DNA of 64,000 nt from Paenibacillus tyrphae. Lineage in GTDB: Bacteria > Bacillota > Bacilli > Paenibacillales > NBRC-103111. A program made the translations under genes and the position numbers. Under the pieces are notes generated by a model. The model did no database searches. It had not been told where the DNA came from and saw nothing but the letters and a program-made list of their open reading frames with translations. Positions 45,158-53,668 of the stretch are shown one piece after another (position 1 is the stretch's first letter; each line of letters starts with the position of its first letter). The stretch is taken from contig NZ_JNVM01000024.1 of NCBI RefSeq assembly GCF_000722545.1, forward strand, positions 115,848-179,847, read 5' to 3'.

Positions 45158-45769
45158 ATGAAACGAATAGTTAAAGATCCGAAGACGCGGCGACAAGAGA
45201 TTTTGACGGTGGCTGGTGAGCTGTTTCGACATCACGGCTATGCGGGCACGACCGTGGAGGCGATCATTCAGAAGGTCGGCGTGGCGAAAGGGACTTTTTA
45301 TTACTACTTTAAGTCGAAGGAACAAATTCTGGACGCGCTTGTTCACGAGCTGGTCGACCGGCTCTGCGAAGCCTACCAACAAATCGCGGACGACCCTGCG
45401 ATGGGCATAATGGATAAGCTGCGCCACATGCTGCGGGGGCAACATCAGCTTGCGGTCAACGAAAGCGAGTTGATGGAAGGGCTGCACCGGCCCGAGAACC
45501 GGGAGCTTCACGAGCGGAGTAACATCGAGATTATCGTGAAAATCTCGCCTATATTGGCCCAAGTCATCGAACAAGGCAAAAAAGAAGCCCTGTTTGATGT
45601 GGAGCATCCGCTGGAAACCGTCCAGTTTCTTCTGGCGGGGTCGCAATTTTTGCTGGAATCGGGCCTCTTCCACTGGAATCAAGAAGAGCAGACGAGACGG
45701 CTTAAGTCCATGCAGGCGATGATCGAGAGGTCCTTAGGCGCGAAGCGGGGCTCCTTTTCATTTATTTAG
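45158..45769 (+). CDS. TetR-family transcriptional repressor
   Basis: A 203-residue TetR-family regulator: the N-terminal helix-turn-helix ILTVAGELFRHHGYAGTTVE...AKGTFYYYFKSKEQ, then an all-helical ligand domain. It is 14 nt upstream of an MFS exporter gene and has two matching palindromes in its own promoter. It would sense a drug-like compound and derepress the exporter. Confidence 0.93.
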   Translation: MKRIVKDPKTRRQEILTVAGELFRHHGYAGTTVEAIIQKVGVAKGTFYYYFKSKEQILDALVHELVDRLCEAYQQIADDPAMGIMDKLRHMLRGQHQLAVNESELMEGLHRPENRELHERSNIEIIVKISPILAQVIEQGKKEALFDVEHPLETVQFLLAGSQFLLESGLFHWNQEEQTRRLKSMQAMIERSLGAKRGSFSFI

Positions 45770-45783
45770 GTGGGGGTGCGGAA

Positions 45784-47097
45784 ATGAACATCCGGGACGC
45801 AGCGTTTCGAAAATTTCTTATCGTTTGGTCGGGGCAGCTCTTCTCGGCGATCGGGAGCGGACTGACGGCTTTTGCGCTGGGGGTCTTTGTGTTTCAGAAG
45901 ACCCAGTCGGCCATGGACTATTCGTTGATCATTCTTTTTAATTTTTTGCCGTCGTTTCTTATGCTTCCGTTCACCGGGGTGCTTGCCGACCGGTTCGACC
46001 GCAAGAAGATGATGATCCTGGGGGATGCCGGGTCGATCGCGGGTATCTTGTTCATTTTGTTCATCATGATGTCCGGAAACGTGGATTTGTGGCACATTTA
46101 TTTGGGAGTCGCCTTAAGCTCGGTATCTGCAGCGATCCAGATCCCCGCGTATAAAGCCGCCGTCTCCGATCTGGTGTCCGAAGAGCAGTACTCCCAGGCC
46201 AGCGGGCTTATTCAGTTGGCGGGATCGGCGCAATATCTCATCTCTCCGATGATTGCCGGATTCCTGGTCAGTTATTTTGACATCAAGCTGGTTCTCATCC
46301 TGGATATCATGACTTTCGTGATCGCCGTTGCTGCCGTGCTGGTGATTACGAAGCGTGAGGCCGCCCCGCGACAGCAGGATAACCGGAATTTTTTCCGGGA
46401 TCTGACCGATTCCTTCCGTTATCTCCTCTCCCGGAAAGGGATTCTATGGCTGGTTGTGTTAACCTCTATGGTTTGCTTTTATATCGGGCTGCTTCAATCG
46501 CTGTTCGGGCCGATGGTGCTGGCTTTGGCCGATTCGAGGACCTTGGGGATCGCCCTTTCCTTATCCGCAACCGGAATGCTGGTAAGCAGCCTGTTGATCG
46601 GCGTATTTGGCTTAAAACAAAGCAAAGTCTTCATCCTCTCCCTGTTTCTTGCGCTGGCTGGTCTGTTTTATGCCCTGATGGGCCTGTTCCCGGCCGTTGC
46701 GATGATCATCGTATTCGGGTTCCTCTTTTTCGTCACACTTCCGTTTGTGAATACAAGTCTGGAGGTGCTTATCCGGACGAACGTCGATAACGAAAACCAA
46801 GGCAGAGTATGGTCCATGGTTTATGCCATCTCCCAAGTGGGCTTCATCCTGGCCTTCGGGTCGGCGGGCTTCTTATCGGATCACGTGTTTAACCCGCTGC
46901 TTCTTCCGGACGGGGCGCTGAGCCAAACGGTCGGGCAGCTCATCGGGACCGGGCAAGGCAGAGGCATCGGCTTACTGTTCGTTCTTTCCGGGTTGTTCGT
47001 CTCTCTCCTTGGTCTGATGATCGGGCGGGTGAAGAAAATCAAAGCGCTGGAGTCGGACGCGGCCGGGGAAGCAAGAGCAACTGGTGTGTCTGGCTGA
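45784..47097 (+). CDS. MFS exporter (MFS_3/EntS-like)
   Basis: A 437-residue major facilitator with 12 predicted helices. The loop 2-3 motif is GVLADRFDRKKMMILGD, and the N-terminus FLIVWSGQLFSAIGSGLTAFALG is typical of the MFS_3 group that includes macrolide and siderophore exporters. Controlled with the preceding TetR gene. Confidence 0.92.
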   Translation: MNIRDAAFRKFLIVWSGQLFSAIGSGLTAFALGVFVFQKTQSAMDYSLIILFNFLPSFLMLPFTGVLADRFDRKKMMILGDAGSIAGILFILFIMMSGNVDLWHIYLGVALSSVSAAIQIPAYKAAVSDLVSEEQYSQASGLIQLAGSAQYLISPMIAGFLVSYFDIKLVLILDIMTFVIAVAAVLVITKREAAPRQQDNRNFFRDLTDSFRYLLSRKGILWLVVLTSMVCFYIGLLQSLFGPMVLALADSRTLGIALSLSATGMLVSSLLIGVFGLKQSKVFILSLFLALAGLFYALMGLFPAVAMIIVFGFLFFVTLPFVNTSLEVLIRTNVDNENQGRVWSMVYAISQVGFILAFGSAGFLSDHVFNPLLLPDGALSQTVGQLIGTGQGRGIGLLFVLSGLFVSLLGLMIGRVKKIKALESDAAGEARATGVSG

Positions 47098-47221
47098 GCG
47101 GTGGGACCGTGTCCGGCCAAGGCAGGCGCACGGGGAAAAGCCGATGCGGCATTCAGGCCTCCCGGCTTGATGATGCTTCATCGGCTCCCAGCATGTGTGA
47201 CTACGGCTATTCCTCATTTTG

Positions 47222-47250
47222 TAAAAAAAAGAAACGCCCCTTAAGGCGTT
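47222..47250 (-). terminator. Terminator after the TerD-like gene
   Basis: AACGCC and GGCGTT form a stem, with eight U following on the minus strand. It lies 16 nt after the TerD-like stop codon. Confidence 0.75.
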
Positions 47251-47265
47251 CCAATGTACGTCTAG

Positions 47266-49353
47266 TCAAACAACGAATTCCGACATGATGGTGCTAATAT
47301 CATATGGCGTAACGCCCCGGTCCACGGCAAACACCGTCTCGGCTTCGTCCGCCTGCTCTACCATGCGTCCTCTGGCCGTCGCGTGCAACGTGAACAAATC
47401 ATACAGGGTCGGCTTCGTCAGCGTAGTCATAGCTTTCCCCATCAGAACCATCCCTTTTTGATTGCCCTCTACATTGTTATAGTAATACGGATGCTTCTTC
47501 AAAGCCAAATCCGTCCAGATCACGGTTCGTTCCACCAGATCCAGAATAACCGGAATGGCAATCTGGGTATCTGCGGTGAGGTCGATTTTATCGGCCACGG
47601 TCGAAGGCTCGAATACCTCCCCGGTCTTCGGGGACTGCCGCATCATCCAACCGGCATAGCATTCCGGCAAGTTGCAATAGGGCTGCTCCGTGAACGAATT
47701 CAGCGAGGCGACAATGAATCGGCCGCCATACCGGACGATCGAAGGAATATGCAAATCGATAAACTCGCAAGCGCCTTGGGGAGCCGATGTAATATCTCCG
47801 CTATGCGCGGCTTTGTATTTGTCGGACCGCAGATTCGTGTACGATATATGCTCGACATACTGCCAATTCTTATCATACATCACCGCCGACAAGTCGATAT
47901 CGACGCGCCCCGTATGCTTGCCGTTGACCATCCCTTCCTTCCACCAGAGGAAAAAGCGGATCGTATCCCCTTCCGGCATCCGAACCCGGCTGCCTCGCAC
48001 GATCGTACGCAGCGCTTTGCTGGCCGACCGTTGCGAGAACGGCATCAAATACTGCTTCAGACTTTCGTCGATATACACGTCTCCTAGCGGTGGGAGCTCC
48101 GAGAAGCGGCGGATCAAGGTACGTCTGCATGTGTCGACCACTGCTTCGCAAGCATCCGGATGAATACCCGGCAGCGTATTCGGAATGGCCATGGCCTTCG
48201 CCACATTTCCTTTTGGGAAAAAGGTGCGCAGCTCGTGTAGCTCCTGCCGATGGCTAAAATGAACCATGACCTGCAGCAGTACGGGCGTAGACGCCTGATC
48301 GGCGACCTCGGCGAACTGGCCAATCACTTGCGCGGTATCCTCGGACAGCCGCAACAGATGATCCAACCGTCTGGCAAATTCGCCCGCGCGCGTTTTCAGC
48401 AAAGCTGCCGCGAGCAGCGTATCTTTCCGGCGAAGCGCAAGCTCCACTTTTCCGCCAAACGTTTCGTACGGTTTATCGTTGCGGAGAATATCGAAGGCCT
48501 CTTGGCAGCGAGCATACCGGTTTTTGTATTCGGCGGGGTGCAAAATTTCTCCAAGACGTATCCAGCGATGCTTATAGCGCAGCATATCTTCGACGATATT
48601 GCCGCACCGATCCAGCATCCCCAGAAGCAAGCGCCGTTCCGCGCGCTTGAATTTGCGGAACTTCGTGTTCGCCGCCAGACTGACATCCCCATCCGAAAGC
48701 GCAACAGCCAAACGAAGCACATCCGTTGCCGTCTTCACGTATTTTCCGACGAGGTCAAGACTGGCCTTGTTGTACTTCAGCAGCGCACCGACCACAAAGC
48801 CCACATTTTCTTTCAAAGGAATCTCATTCGGCAGCACAGCACCTAGATCGTCGTAGGCTGCGATGACCCATTCAATATCTTCCTTGTCTTGTTCTGAAAT
48901 CGAGCCGTTCGCTGCGATGAGATTGTGGATCGTTTGATCGAAATGTTCCGCGCTTCCCAGATCGATGATTTTCAGATCCACTTGATCCAGCAGCGGGAGT
49001 CTCTCTAGGGCCTTGTGCTCGGGCAGCTCAAGGGTGAGGTAGTGATAGATGGCGTGCAGATACAGCTCGGCTTGGCTGAGCAGCATCACTTGCTCGGGAA
49101 AATTGGGATACATCGGCTTGAAGCTCACATTCGCTCCCAGGAGCGATTTCAAGTCCGCCACAAACTGGTGGTAGAACGCCGTGAACTCTTCGATGGACAG
49201 GGTGCGGAGGACTTCCATTAACGATTTGGAGAACGTAAAGCCCAGGTACTCGATATTTTTCAAGGCAGTTGCCATATATTTATCGGGAAGAACATGACGG
49301 CCGGGTTGGACAATGACTTTTCTGTTTCTTCTCAGGTAAATGACGTTTCTCAT
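47266..49353 (-). CDS. Large protein with C-terminal TerD-like domain
   Basis: A 695-residue cytoplasmic protein. The N-terminal 450 residues are mostly helical with no recognised domain. The C-terminal 230 residues resemble TerD: GSRVRMPEGDTIRFFLWW, VDIDLSAVMYD, AAHSGDITSAPQGACEFIDL. TerD domains bind calcium in tellurite and stress-resistance systems. ATG 49353 starts the protein after TTCCCGGAG; the frame is open further upstream, but that region is the structured leader. No other ter gene is nearby, so this is an orphan large member. Function unknown. Confidence 0.7.
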   Translation of the reverse strand: MRNVIYLRRNRKVIVQPGRHVLPDKYMATALKNIEYLGFTFSKSLMEVLRTLSIEEFTAFYHQFVADLKSLLGANVSFKPMYPNFPEQVMLLSQAELYLHAIYHYLTLELPEHKALERLPLLDQVDLKIIDLGSAEHFDQTIHNLIAANGSISEQDKEDIEWVIAAYDDLGAVLPNEIPLKENVGFVVGALLKYNKASLDLVGKYVKTATDVLRLAVALSDGDVSLAANTKFRKFKRAERRLLLGMLDRCGNIVEDMLRYKHRWIRLGEILHPAEYKNRYARCQEAFDILRNDKPYETFGGKVELALRRKDTLLAAALLKTRAGEFARRLDHLLRLSEDTAQVIGQFAEVADQASTPVLLQVMVHFSHRQELHELRTFFPKGNVAKAMAIPNTLPGIHPDACEAVVDTCRRTLIRRFSELPPLGDVYIDESLKQYLMPFSQRSASKALRTIVRGSRVRMPEGDTIRFFLWWKEGMVNGKHTGRVDIDLSAVMYDKNWQYVEHISYTNLRSDKYKAAHSGDITSAPQGACEFIDLHIPSIVRYGGRFIVASLNSFTEQPYCNLPECYAGWMMRQSPKTGEVFEPSTVADKIDLTADTQIAIPVILDLVERTVIWTDLALKKHPYYYNNVEGNQKGMVLMGKAMTTLTKPTLYDLFTLHATARGRMVEQADEAETVFAVDRGVTPYDISTIMSEFVV

Positions 49354-49421
49354 TATAAGACTCCGGGAAGTAAACAACACGTGAGCCCGGATGCCTCCTC
49401 TCCATAACGGATGGATCGTCA

Positions 49422-49599
49422 TCAGGAAATTCGCATCTCTAAAATCAGGGTTAGGTAGAAGGAAGAGATGCGATAGCCTGATGATGGACAATCTCTTCAG
49501 GAAAGCCGCCACCCTAATATCCAATGAGTGTAGAAGGAAGGATGGCGATAGCCTGAGGAGATTTTCCCGGAAGCTGCGCGCCTTGCGGCGTTGGCTTCC
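49422..49599 (-). ncRNA. Tandem structured leader repeats before the TerD-like gene
   Basis: Two 60-nt units, 49497-49556 and 49422-49481, lie head to tail 15 nt apart. On the minus strand each reads TCAGG-CTAT-stem-loop-stem-CCTGA. The outer stem is 5 bp. Inner stems are CGCATCTCT/AGAGATGCG and CGCCATCC/GGGTGGCG. The 12-base TCAGGCTATCGC and loop TTCCTTCTAC are conserved while inner-stem bases change together, and one pair is G-U only on the minus strand. A third, different hairpin (49569-49599) lies upstream. It is a candidate cis-acting RNA in the 5' leader, or a dispersed structured repeat. Confidence 0.55.
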
Positions 49600-49701
49600 T
49601 GAGGTTGATTATTCCATAGTTTGGAGCACTCGAACAGGGTGAAAGTATTACGACAGTGGGATTGGGGGACGAGGGATAGATAAAATTGTTGCGGGAGATA
49701 C

Positions 49702-49728
49702 AAAAAAAGAGGGGGCTCGCCCCTCTTT
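49702..49728 (-). terminator. Terminator after the cat gene
   Basis: AAAGAGGGG and CCCCTCTTT form a 9-bp stem with a 5-nt loop and T tract on the minus strand, 28 nt after the acetyltransferase stop. Confidence 0.85.
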
Positions 49729-49755
49729 ACATGGCTAGAATATTGGTCATTTGTC

Positions 49756-50427
49756 TTACGTAGCAGCAGGATCAGGAAGCAACCATTGCTCGCAATTATT
49801 AGCCAACTCCTGCAATTCATTTATAAAAACACCGGCATGGTATCCGTCGCAAACCGCATGATGAACCTGTAAAGAAACGGGCAGCAAAATTTCGCCGGCT
49901 TGTTCAAAATATTTGCCGCATGTCGTAATCGGCAGCAAAGACCGTCCATCCGTATAAATATTCAGATTGAACCCAGTAAAGCTAACCCAGGGAATACATG
50001 AAACATTAACCGTGTTCGGCGGCTCATTCCCTTTTGCAGACAAGCCCTTCACTTCGCCATACCTGTTCATATCATCCAGATAGTTTTGATAAAACACATC
50101 GAAGTCGGTCGAAAAATCGGTCCACATGGTAGAAAACGTTTTGTCGTCTTTATGAAAAAAGGTAAAGCTGGGCAGCAACTTTTCCCAATACCCCAATTCC
50201 CCTTCATTATTGAAACAAACGCGGAATTCGCGATGCTCATTCACCGTTTTTGTAACCATATAGAGAAACGCAGGATAAAACTTGAGACCTTTTGCCCGAA
50301 GGGTTGGGAGCAGTTTGGTAACGTTCAAATTGGCCGTTATGCTGAATGTACATCTGGCCGCATGTAAATAATGCTCGAAGTACGCCCGTCTTTCCCATTT
50401 GTTCATATCGAGTACAGTGAAGTTCAA
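49756..50427 (-). CDS. cat: Chloramphenicol acetyltransferase, type A
   Basis: A 223-residue CAT of the classical trimeric type: N-terminal NKWERRAYFEHY, FRVCFN, SCIPWVSFTGFNLN, and the catalytic His motif HHAVCDGYH. The start is TTG at 50427, aligned with family members and eight bases behind GGAGG. It confers resistance by O-acetylating chloramphenicol. Its translation appears inducible by a leader peptide and hairpin directly upstream. Confidence 0.95.
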   Translation of the reverse strand: MNFTVLDMNKWERRAYFEHYLHAARCTFSITANLNVTKLLPTLRAKGLKFYPAFLYMVTKTVNEHREFRVCFNNEGELGYWEKLLPSFTFFHKDDKTFSTMWTDFSTDFDVFYQNYLDDMNRYGEVKGLSAKGNEPPNTVNVSCIPWVSFTGFNLNIYTDGRSLLPITTCGKYFEQAGEILLPVSLQVHHAVCDGYHAGVFINELQELANNCEQWLLPDPAAT

Positions 50428-50435
50428 TTGGATAA

Positions 50436-50469
50436 CCTCCTAAAATTGTAAAGTGCGTATTTCAGGAGG
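50436..50469 (-). promoter_or_regulatory. Translational attenuator hairpin of cat
   Basis: On the minus strand CCTCCTGAAAT pairs with ATTTTAGGAGG over 11 bp (one G-U), burying the cat ribosome site GGAGG. The stop codon of the leader peptide is inside the 5' arm. A ribosome stalled on the leader would open the stem. This is the known arrangement of inducible cat genes in Gram-positive bacteria. Confidence 0.85.
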
Positions 50470-50491
50470 CTAACTCGATTGCTCGTTTCAT
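50462..50491 (-). CDS. 9-residue cat leader peptide
   Basis: ATG 50491 to TGA 50462 encodes MKRAIELAS, behind GGGAATGG. It ends in the 5' arm of the SD-sequestering hairpin. Length and position match cat leader peptides on which drug-bound ribosomes stall. The peptide differs from the cat-86 leader, so the stall site would need testing. Confidence 0.7.
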   Translation of the reverse strand: MKRAIELAS

Positions 50492-50579
50492 ATTACCATT
50501 CCCTTCCCCGCCTTAGGGCTAGTTCCATGCCCATACTCTAAGTATAAAGCTATATTCGATGGATGGAAACGACATCAAT

Positions 50580-50821
50580 AATTGAAATAAAAAAGTACCA
50601 GCTCAATGACATCGGAAAGGTGACTTGATATCTGATATTCATCACTACCGCGGCAACAAACTACATAGATTCCCTGTCGAGTCAACAGTCGGTAAAAAAT
50701 ATAAAGAGGAATGGGTAAACATGAGAGGTTTGACTTTCAACTTTTTAGCTGTTCCTTGATATTTTGAACCCATGGGAGTGGGGAACCTGATATCTCAGGA
50801 TACGATACTTGCAACACAATT
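50580..50821. other. Gene-poor AT-rich stretch
   Basis: No convincing gene. One open stretch of about 44 codons on the plus strand lacks a good start and ribosome site. A 12-codon frame at about 50720 (ATG behind AGAGGAATGGG) is too short to call. The AT-rich island begins about here. Confidence 0.35.
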
Positions 50822-51001
50822 TCACCATTCATGAGGTATATCTGGATCTTTTATTGATATGATTTCACCATTTGCATATTCTCTGACAATTTCACCTTTA
50901 TCCGTTTTATATACAATGTAAGTCCCATTTGCTTTTGCATCCAATTTTGCACGTTCGCCAGTAAGCTTGATTAATATGCTTAAATCTTGAACACGATTCA
51001 T
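50822..51001 (-). CDS. 59-residue hypothetical protein
   Basis: ATG 51001 behind AAGGTGAG to TGA 50822 encodes a small acidic protein with a YKTDKGEIVREYANGEII core, which could form a beta-meander. No homologue is recognised. Its good ribosome site and regular codons support it; it lies between cat and the defence island. Confidence 0.6.
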   Translation of the reverse strand: MNRVQDLSILIKLTGERAKLDAKANGTYIVYKTDKGEIVREYANGEIISIKDPDIPHEW

Positions 51002-51138
51002 GACATCTCACCTTCCTACCTGTATGCAATCTTTTCATTATCGTTACATTCCGCCTTAAACATGCAAAATTGGAATGTGATTTCTTCTAATTTGTTGTGG
51101 CGAATAAAAAACAATTATCTAAATGTATGATAGCACAT

Positions 51139-51285
51139 TTATGAATCAGCACTTTTCCTAAGTAACTGACTGACCCAACCTTGTGAAATTCCCAACATTT
51201 CGGCTAGTTCCTTTTGCGAAGCTTTAGGGTTTTCCTTCATCGCTTGCTGCAGACGGTCCAGGGTTTCTTTTCTTCTCGCAGTCAT
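51139..51285 (-). CDS. 48-residue helix-turn-helix protein, possibly a remnant
   Basis: From ATG 51285 to TAA 51139, a short protein with a clear helix-turn-helix, SQKELAEMLGISQGWVSQLLRK, preceded by a basic helix. There is no evident ribosome site and the frame is open upstream with GNIAFSSFFLPRHL, so it may be the 3' remnant of a larger DNA-binding protein. The next 171 bases up to the nuclease-like gene show nothing identifiable. Confidence 0.5.
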   Translation of the reverse strand: MTARRKETLDRLQQAMKENPKASQKELAEMLGISQGWVSQLLRKSADS

Positions 51286-51456
51286 TAAATGCCGCGGAAG
51301 AAAAAAGGAAGAGAAAGCTATATTGCCAATTTACTAGTTCCCCCCTAAGTATGTCATCCCTCATAGGCCTTCTTTTGGCTAACATGGCTTTAGTTTATGT
51401 GGATCTTTCTAACCACTAACTGTGGACTAATGATCTCTAACAAGGACCAGATTTCT

Positions 51457-53136
51457 CTAAGCTTGATTATATGGAGGTGCAGTCAACTCAACAGAATAGT
51501 TGCCATATGTAATTTCAGAAGTTTTAATTTCGTTTTTTTGATTATAAGGACTTTCCTTTTGAATTAAGTCAAAAAGTTTTGGTATGGTAATATCTTCTTT
51601 TTTATGCATTCCAATTATTTCAATCAAGTTGTACCACTGACACCAAGCAACTTTACTATATGGCTTTTCGTCTCCCGAGTAATTTCCATTGTGTCTACCA
51701 ATTACGAAAATTTTGATTTTATCTTTGTTGATAAGTTGTGGACTCAATTGTAGAAAATCAGCTATCCGTTTTTCTGAAACTTTATTAACCCACTGTTCAA
51801 TATCATTGACCCACTTTGTCGATTTCTCTATATAGTTCTTTCTTTTACTTATAAGTGATCGTGTCGATTCATAGATTGAGTCCTGCCATTTCAGTTGAAT
51901 AAAAGCAATATCTTTTGTCTCTTTATCAAGAATACATGCATCAATATCTGTGATAATTCTGCCATTCTCATAAATATCTATACTTCTATTCAATGTAATA
52001 AAACGATTGTTATCGAAATAATTATAAAGCTCGTTTCTAAATAATTGTTCTCTTTCTTTTGTGTTGCGGTCCCAATCTTTTGAATATTGCCTTTTTAATT
52101 CAGACAACATAAAATCTATAGGCCTATAAATGCAGCCAGTAAATGAACGCAACAACTGTGTAGAAGATATTTTTATGAATAATGGGCTTGGAGCACCTAT
52201 ATGACTGTAGTATTCCTTATTCTGATTATCAAATATAAAGGTGTTGAATATTTTTTCACTCATTTCTGTGGGAACGCCTAAAATGTATGTCAACGAATCT
52301 AAAAAAACATCATAATCTACAACAAGAGGCAGAATATTAACTTTTTCTAAGTTAGGGTCCTTTTTCATTGCTGCCTCAACAAATTGCAAATGCTTTAAAC
52401 ATATTGATTCAATAGCAAGAAGTGCATCAAGAAAGAACTGATACTCTATATCTCCAAATTTAGAAGTTTGAGAGAATCCATCCCATTCTGTTGCTTGTGC
52501 TAAATCTAACTGTGCATTGCGAATGAAAAAAAGGTCTACTTCGGGATCAGCATCATAACCTATAAAATTATAATTCCATGTATAAACCAATTTTTCCATC
52601 TTTTTTATAATCTTTGGAAGTTGACTAAATCCTTTAATGTATTCATTTCCTAAGGAATTCAATATCGCATGGGAATATTTAACAGTCTTTGTTTTTTCAT
52701 ATCTTTCAATTGAATAGTGCTTATTTACATAGGATAGACGTACACTTTTTTCTCTAATAAGTTCATACTTTAATATTCCGAACCGAAGCAGTTCTTCATA
52801 GTTTTCCATAAGTCCTGCTTTAAAACAAATACCCAAGAATGTCTTAACGCTTTGTATAGATTGCGGTGTTGAAGGTGTTAATGGGAACCCTTCAACTTTG
52901 TTATAATCTTTATACAGGTAACGAAATGCTATTGGAAGCGAAAAATCAATAAAATTAAGATCTTTATCACTATTTCCATGGCTTTTATGAAGTACCGAAT
53001 CATAAATTTGATCATAATAGCGTATCACTTCATTAATAAATAGTTGTTGTTCTCTTATTGATAGTCCTGAAATATACTTTTCTACTCTGTTTAATGCATG
53101 ATCTTTAATTTTTTTTATTATTGTTACGCTTTCCAT
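51457..53136 (-). CDS. Unrecognised defence-operon protein with nuclease-like motif
   Basis: A 559-residue cytoplasmic protein from ATG 53136 (AAGGGTGA upstream). It has a helical N-terminal half and a C-terminal region with TDIDACILDKETKDIAFIQLKW, the D...(Q/E)-x-K spacing of PD-(D/E)XK nucleases. I know no named family for it. It is the last gene of the leftward defence operon, 109 nt after vsr, and is AT-rich like its neighbours. It could be the effector or restriction nuclease partner of the methyltransferase. Function is inferred from motif and position only. Confidence 0.6.
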   Translation of the reverse strand: MESVTIIKKIKDHALNRVEKYISGLSIREQQLFINEVIRYYDQIYDSVLHKSHGNSDKDLNFIDFSLPIAFRYLYKDYNKVEGFPLTPSTPQSIQSVKTFLGICFKAGLMENYEELLRFGILKYELIREKSVRLSYVNKHYSIERYEKTKTVKYSHAILNSLGNEYIKGFSQLPKIIKKMEKLVYTWNYNFIGYDADPEVDLFFIRNAQLDLAQATEWDGFSQTSKFGDIEYQFFLDALLAIESICLKHLQFVEAAMKKDPNLEKVNILPLVVDYDVFLDSLTYILGVPTEMSEKIFNTFIFDNQNKEYYSHIGAPSPLFIKISSTQLLRSFTGCIYRPIDFMLSELKRQYSKDWDRNTKEREQLFRNELYNYFDNNRFITLNRSIDIYENGRIITDIDACILDKETKDIAFIQLKWQDSIYESTRSLISKRKNYIEKSTKWVNDIEQWVNKVSEKRIADFLQLSPQLINKDKIKIFVIGRHNGNYSGDEKPYSKVAWCQWYNLIEIIGMHKKEDITIPKLFDLIQKESPYNQKNEIKTSEITYGNYSVELTAPPYNQA

Positions 53137-53245
53137 AGAATCACCCTTCATAAATCAAAAAGCAATTTATAATCAGTAAGCATTATTCCTAAATAATCTA
53201 TGAATTTTTTGAGGCGAGCTTCTAATCGATTTATTCTTGACCGCT

Positions 53246-53668
53246 TCAACAAGGTAAATTTAATATTTGTTTAATTAGATTCGAACATCTATCTTCAGCG
53301 CTTCTCTTCAACTCACATTCCCATACAATAATTACATTCCACCCCATCTTTTTGAGTGCTTGCTGGTTAAGTTGGTTACGCAAAATATTCCCCTCGATCT
53401 TTTTCAACCAATACTCGGTATTTGATTTAGGAGAACAGTAATATTTACATCCCTTATGCGCATGCCAAAAGCATCCCTGAACAAAAATAGCTGTTTTATA
53501 TTTAGGCAGAACAACATCGGGCTTACCAGGCAATTTTTTATCGTGTAGTCTATACCTAAAACCTTTGCTATGCAGATACTTCCTTACGATCATTTCTGGA
53601 ACCGTGTTCTTTGATCGAATCTTTGACATCATCTGATGCCGCTGCTCTGTTGTTAATGAATCCACCAT
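53246..53668 (-). CDS. vsr: Vsr very-short-patch repair endonuclease
   Basis: A 140-residue Vsr endonuclease from ATG 53668 (AAGGAGG eight bases upstream). Family motifs seen are MSKIRSKNTVPEMIVRKYLH, the catalytic Asp in GKPDVVLPKYKTAIFVQGCFWH, and the zinc-type HAHKGCKYY-C. Vsr nicks T:G mismatches made by deamination of 5-methylcytosine. It overlaps the end of the methyltransferase gene by about 101 nt, showing coupled evolution. Confidence 0.93.
   Translation of the reverse strand: MVDSLTTEQRHQMMSKIRSKNTVPEMIVRKYLHSKGFRYRLHDKKLPGKPDVVLPKYKTAIFVQGCFWHAHKGCKYYCSPKSNTEYWLKKIEGNILRNQLNQQALKKMGWNVIIVWECELKRSAEDRCSNLIKQILNLPC

Noticed and set aside
49354..49524. 57-codon N-terminal extension of the TerD-like protein
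   Set aside because: This stretch is the structured repeat region, and the better start at 49353 lies after it.
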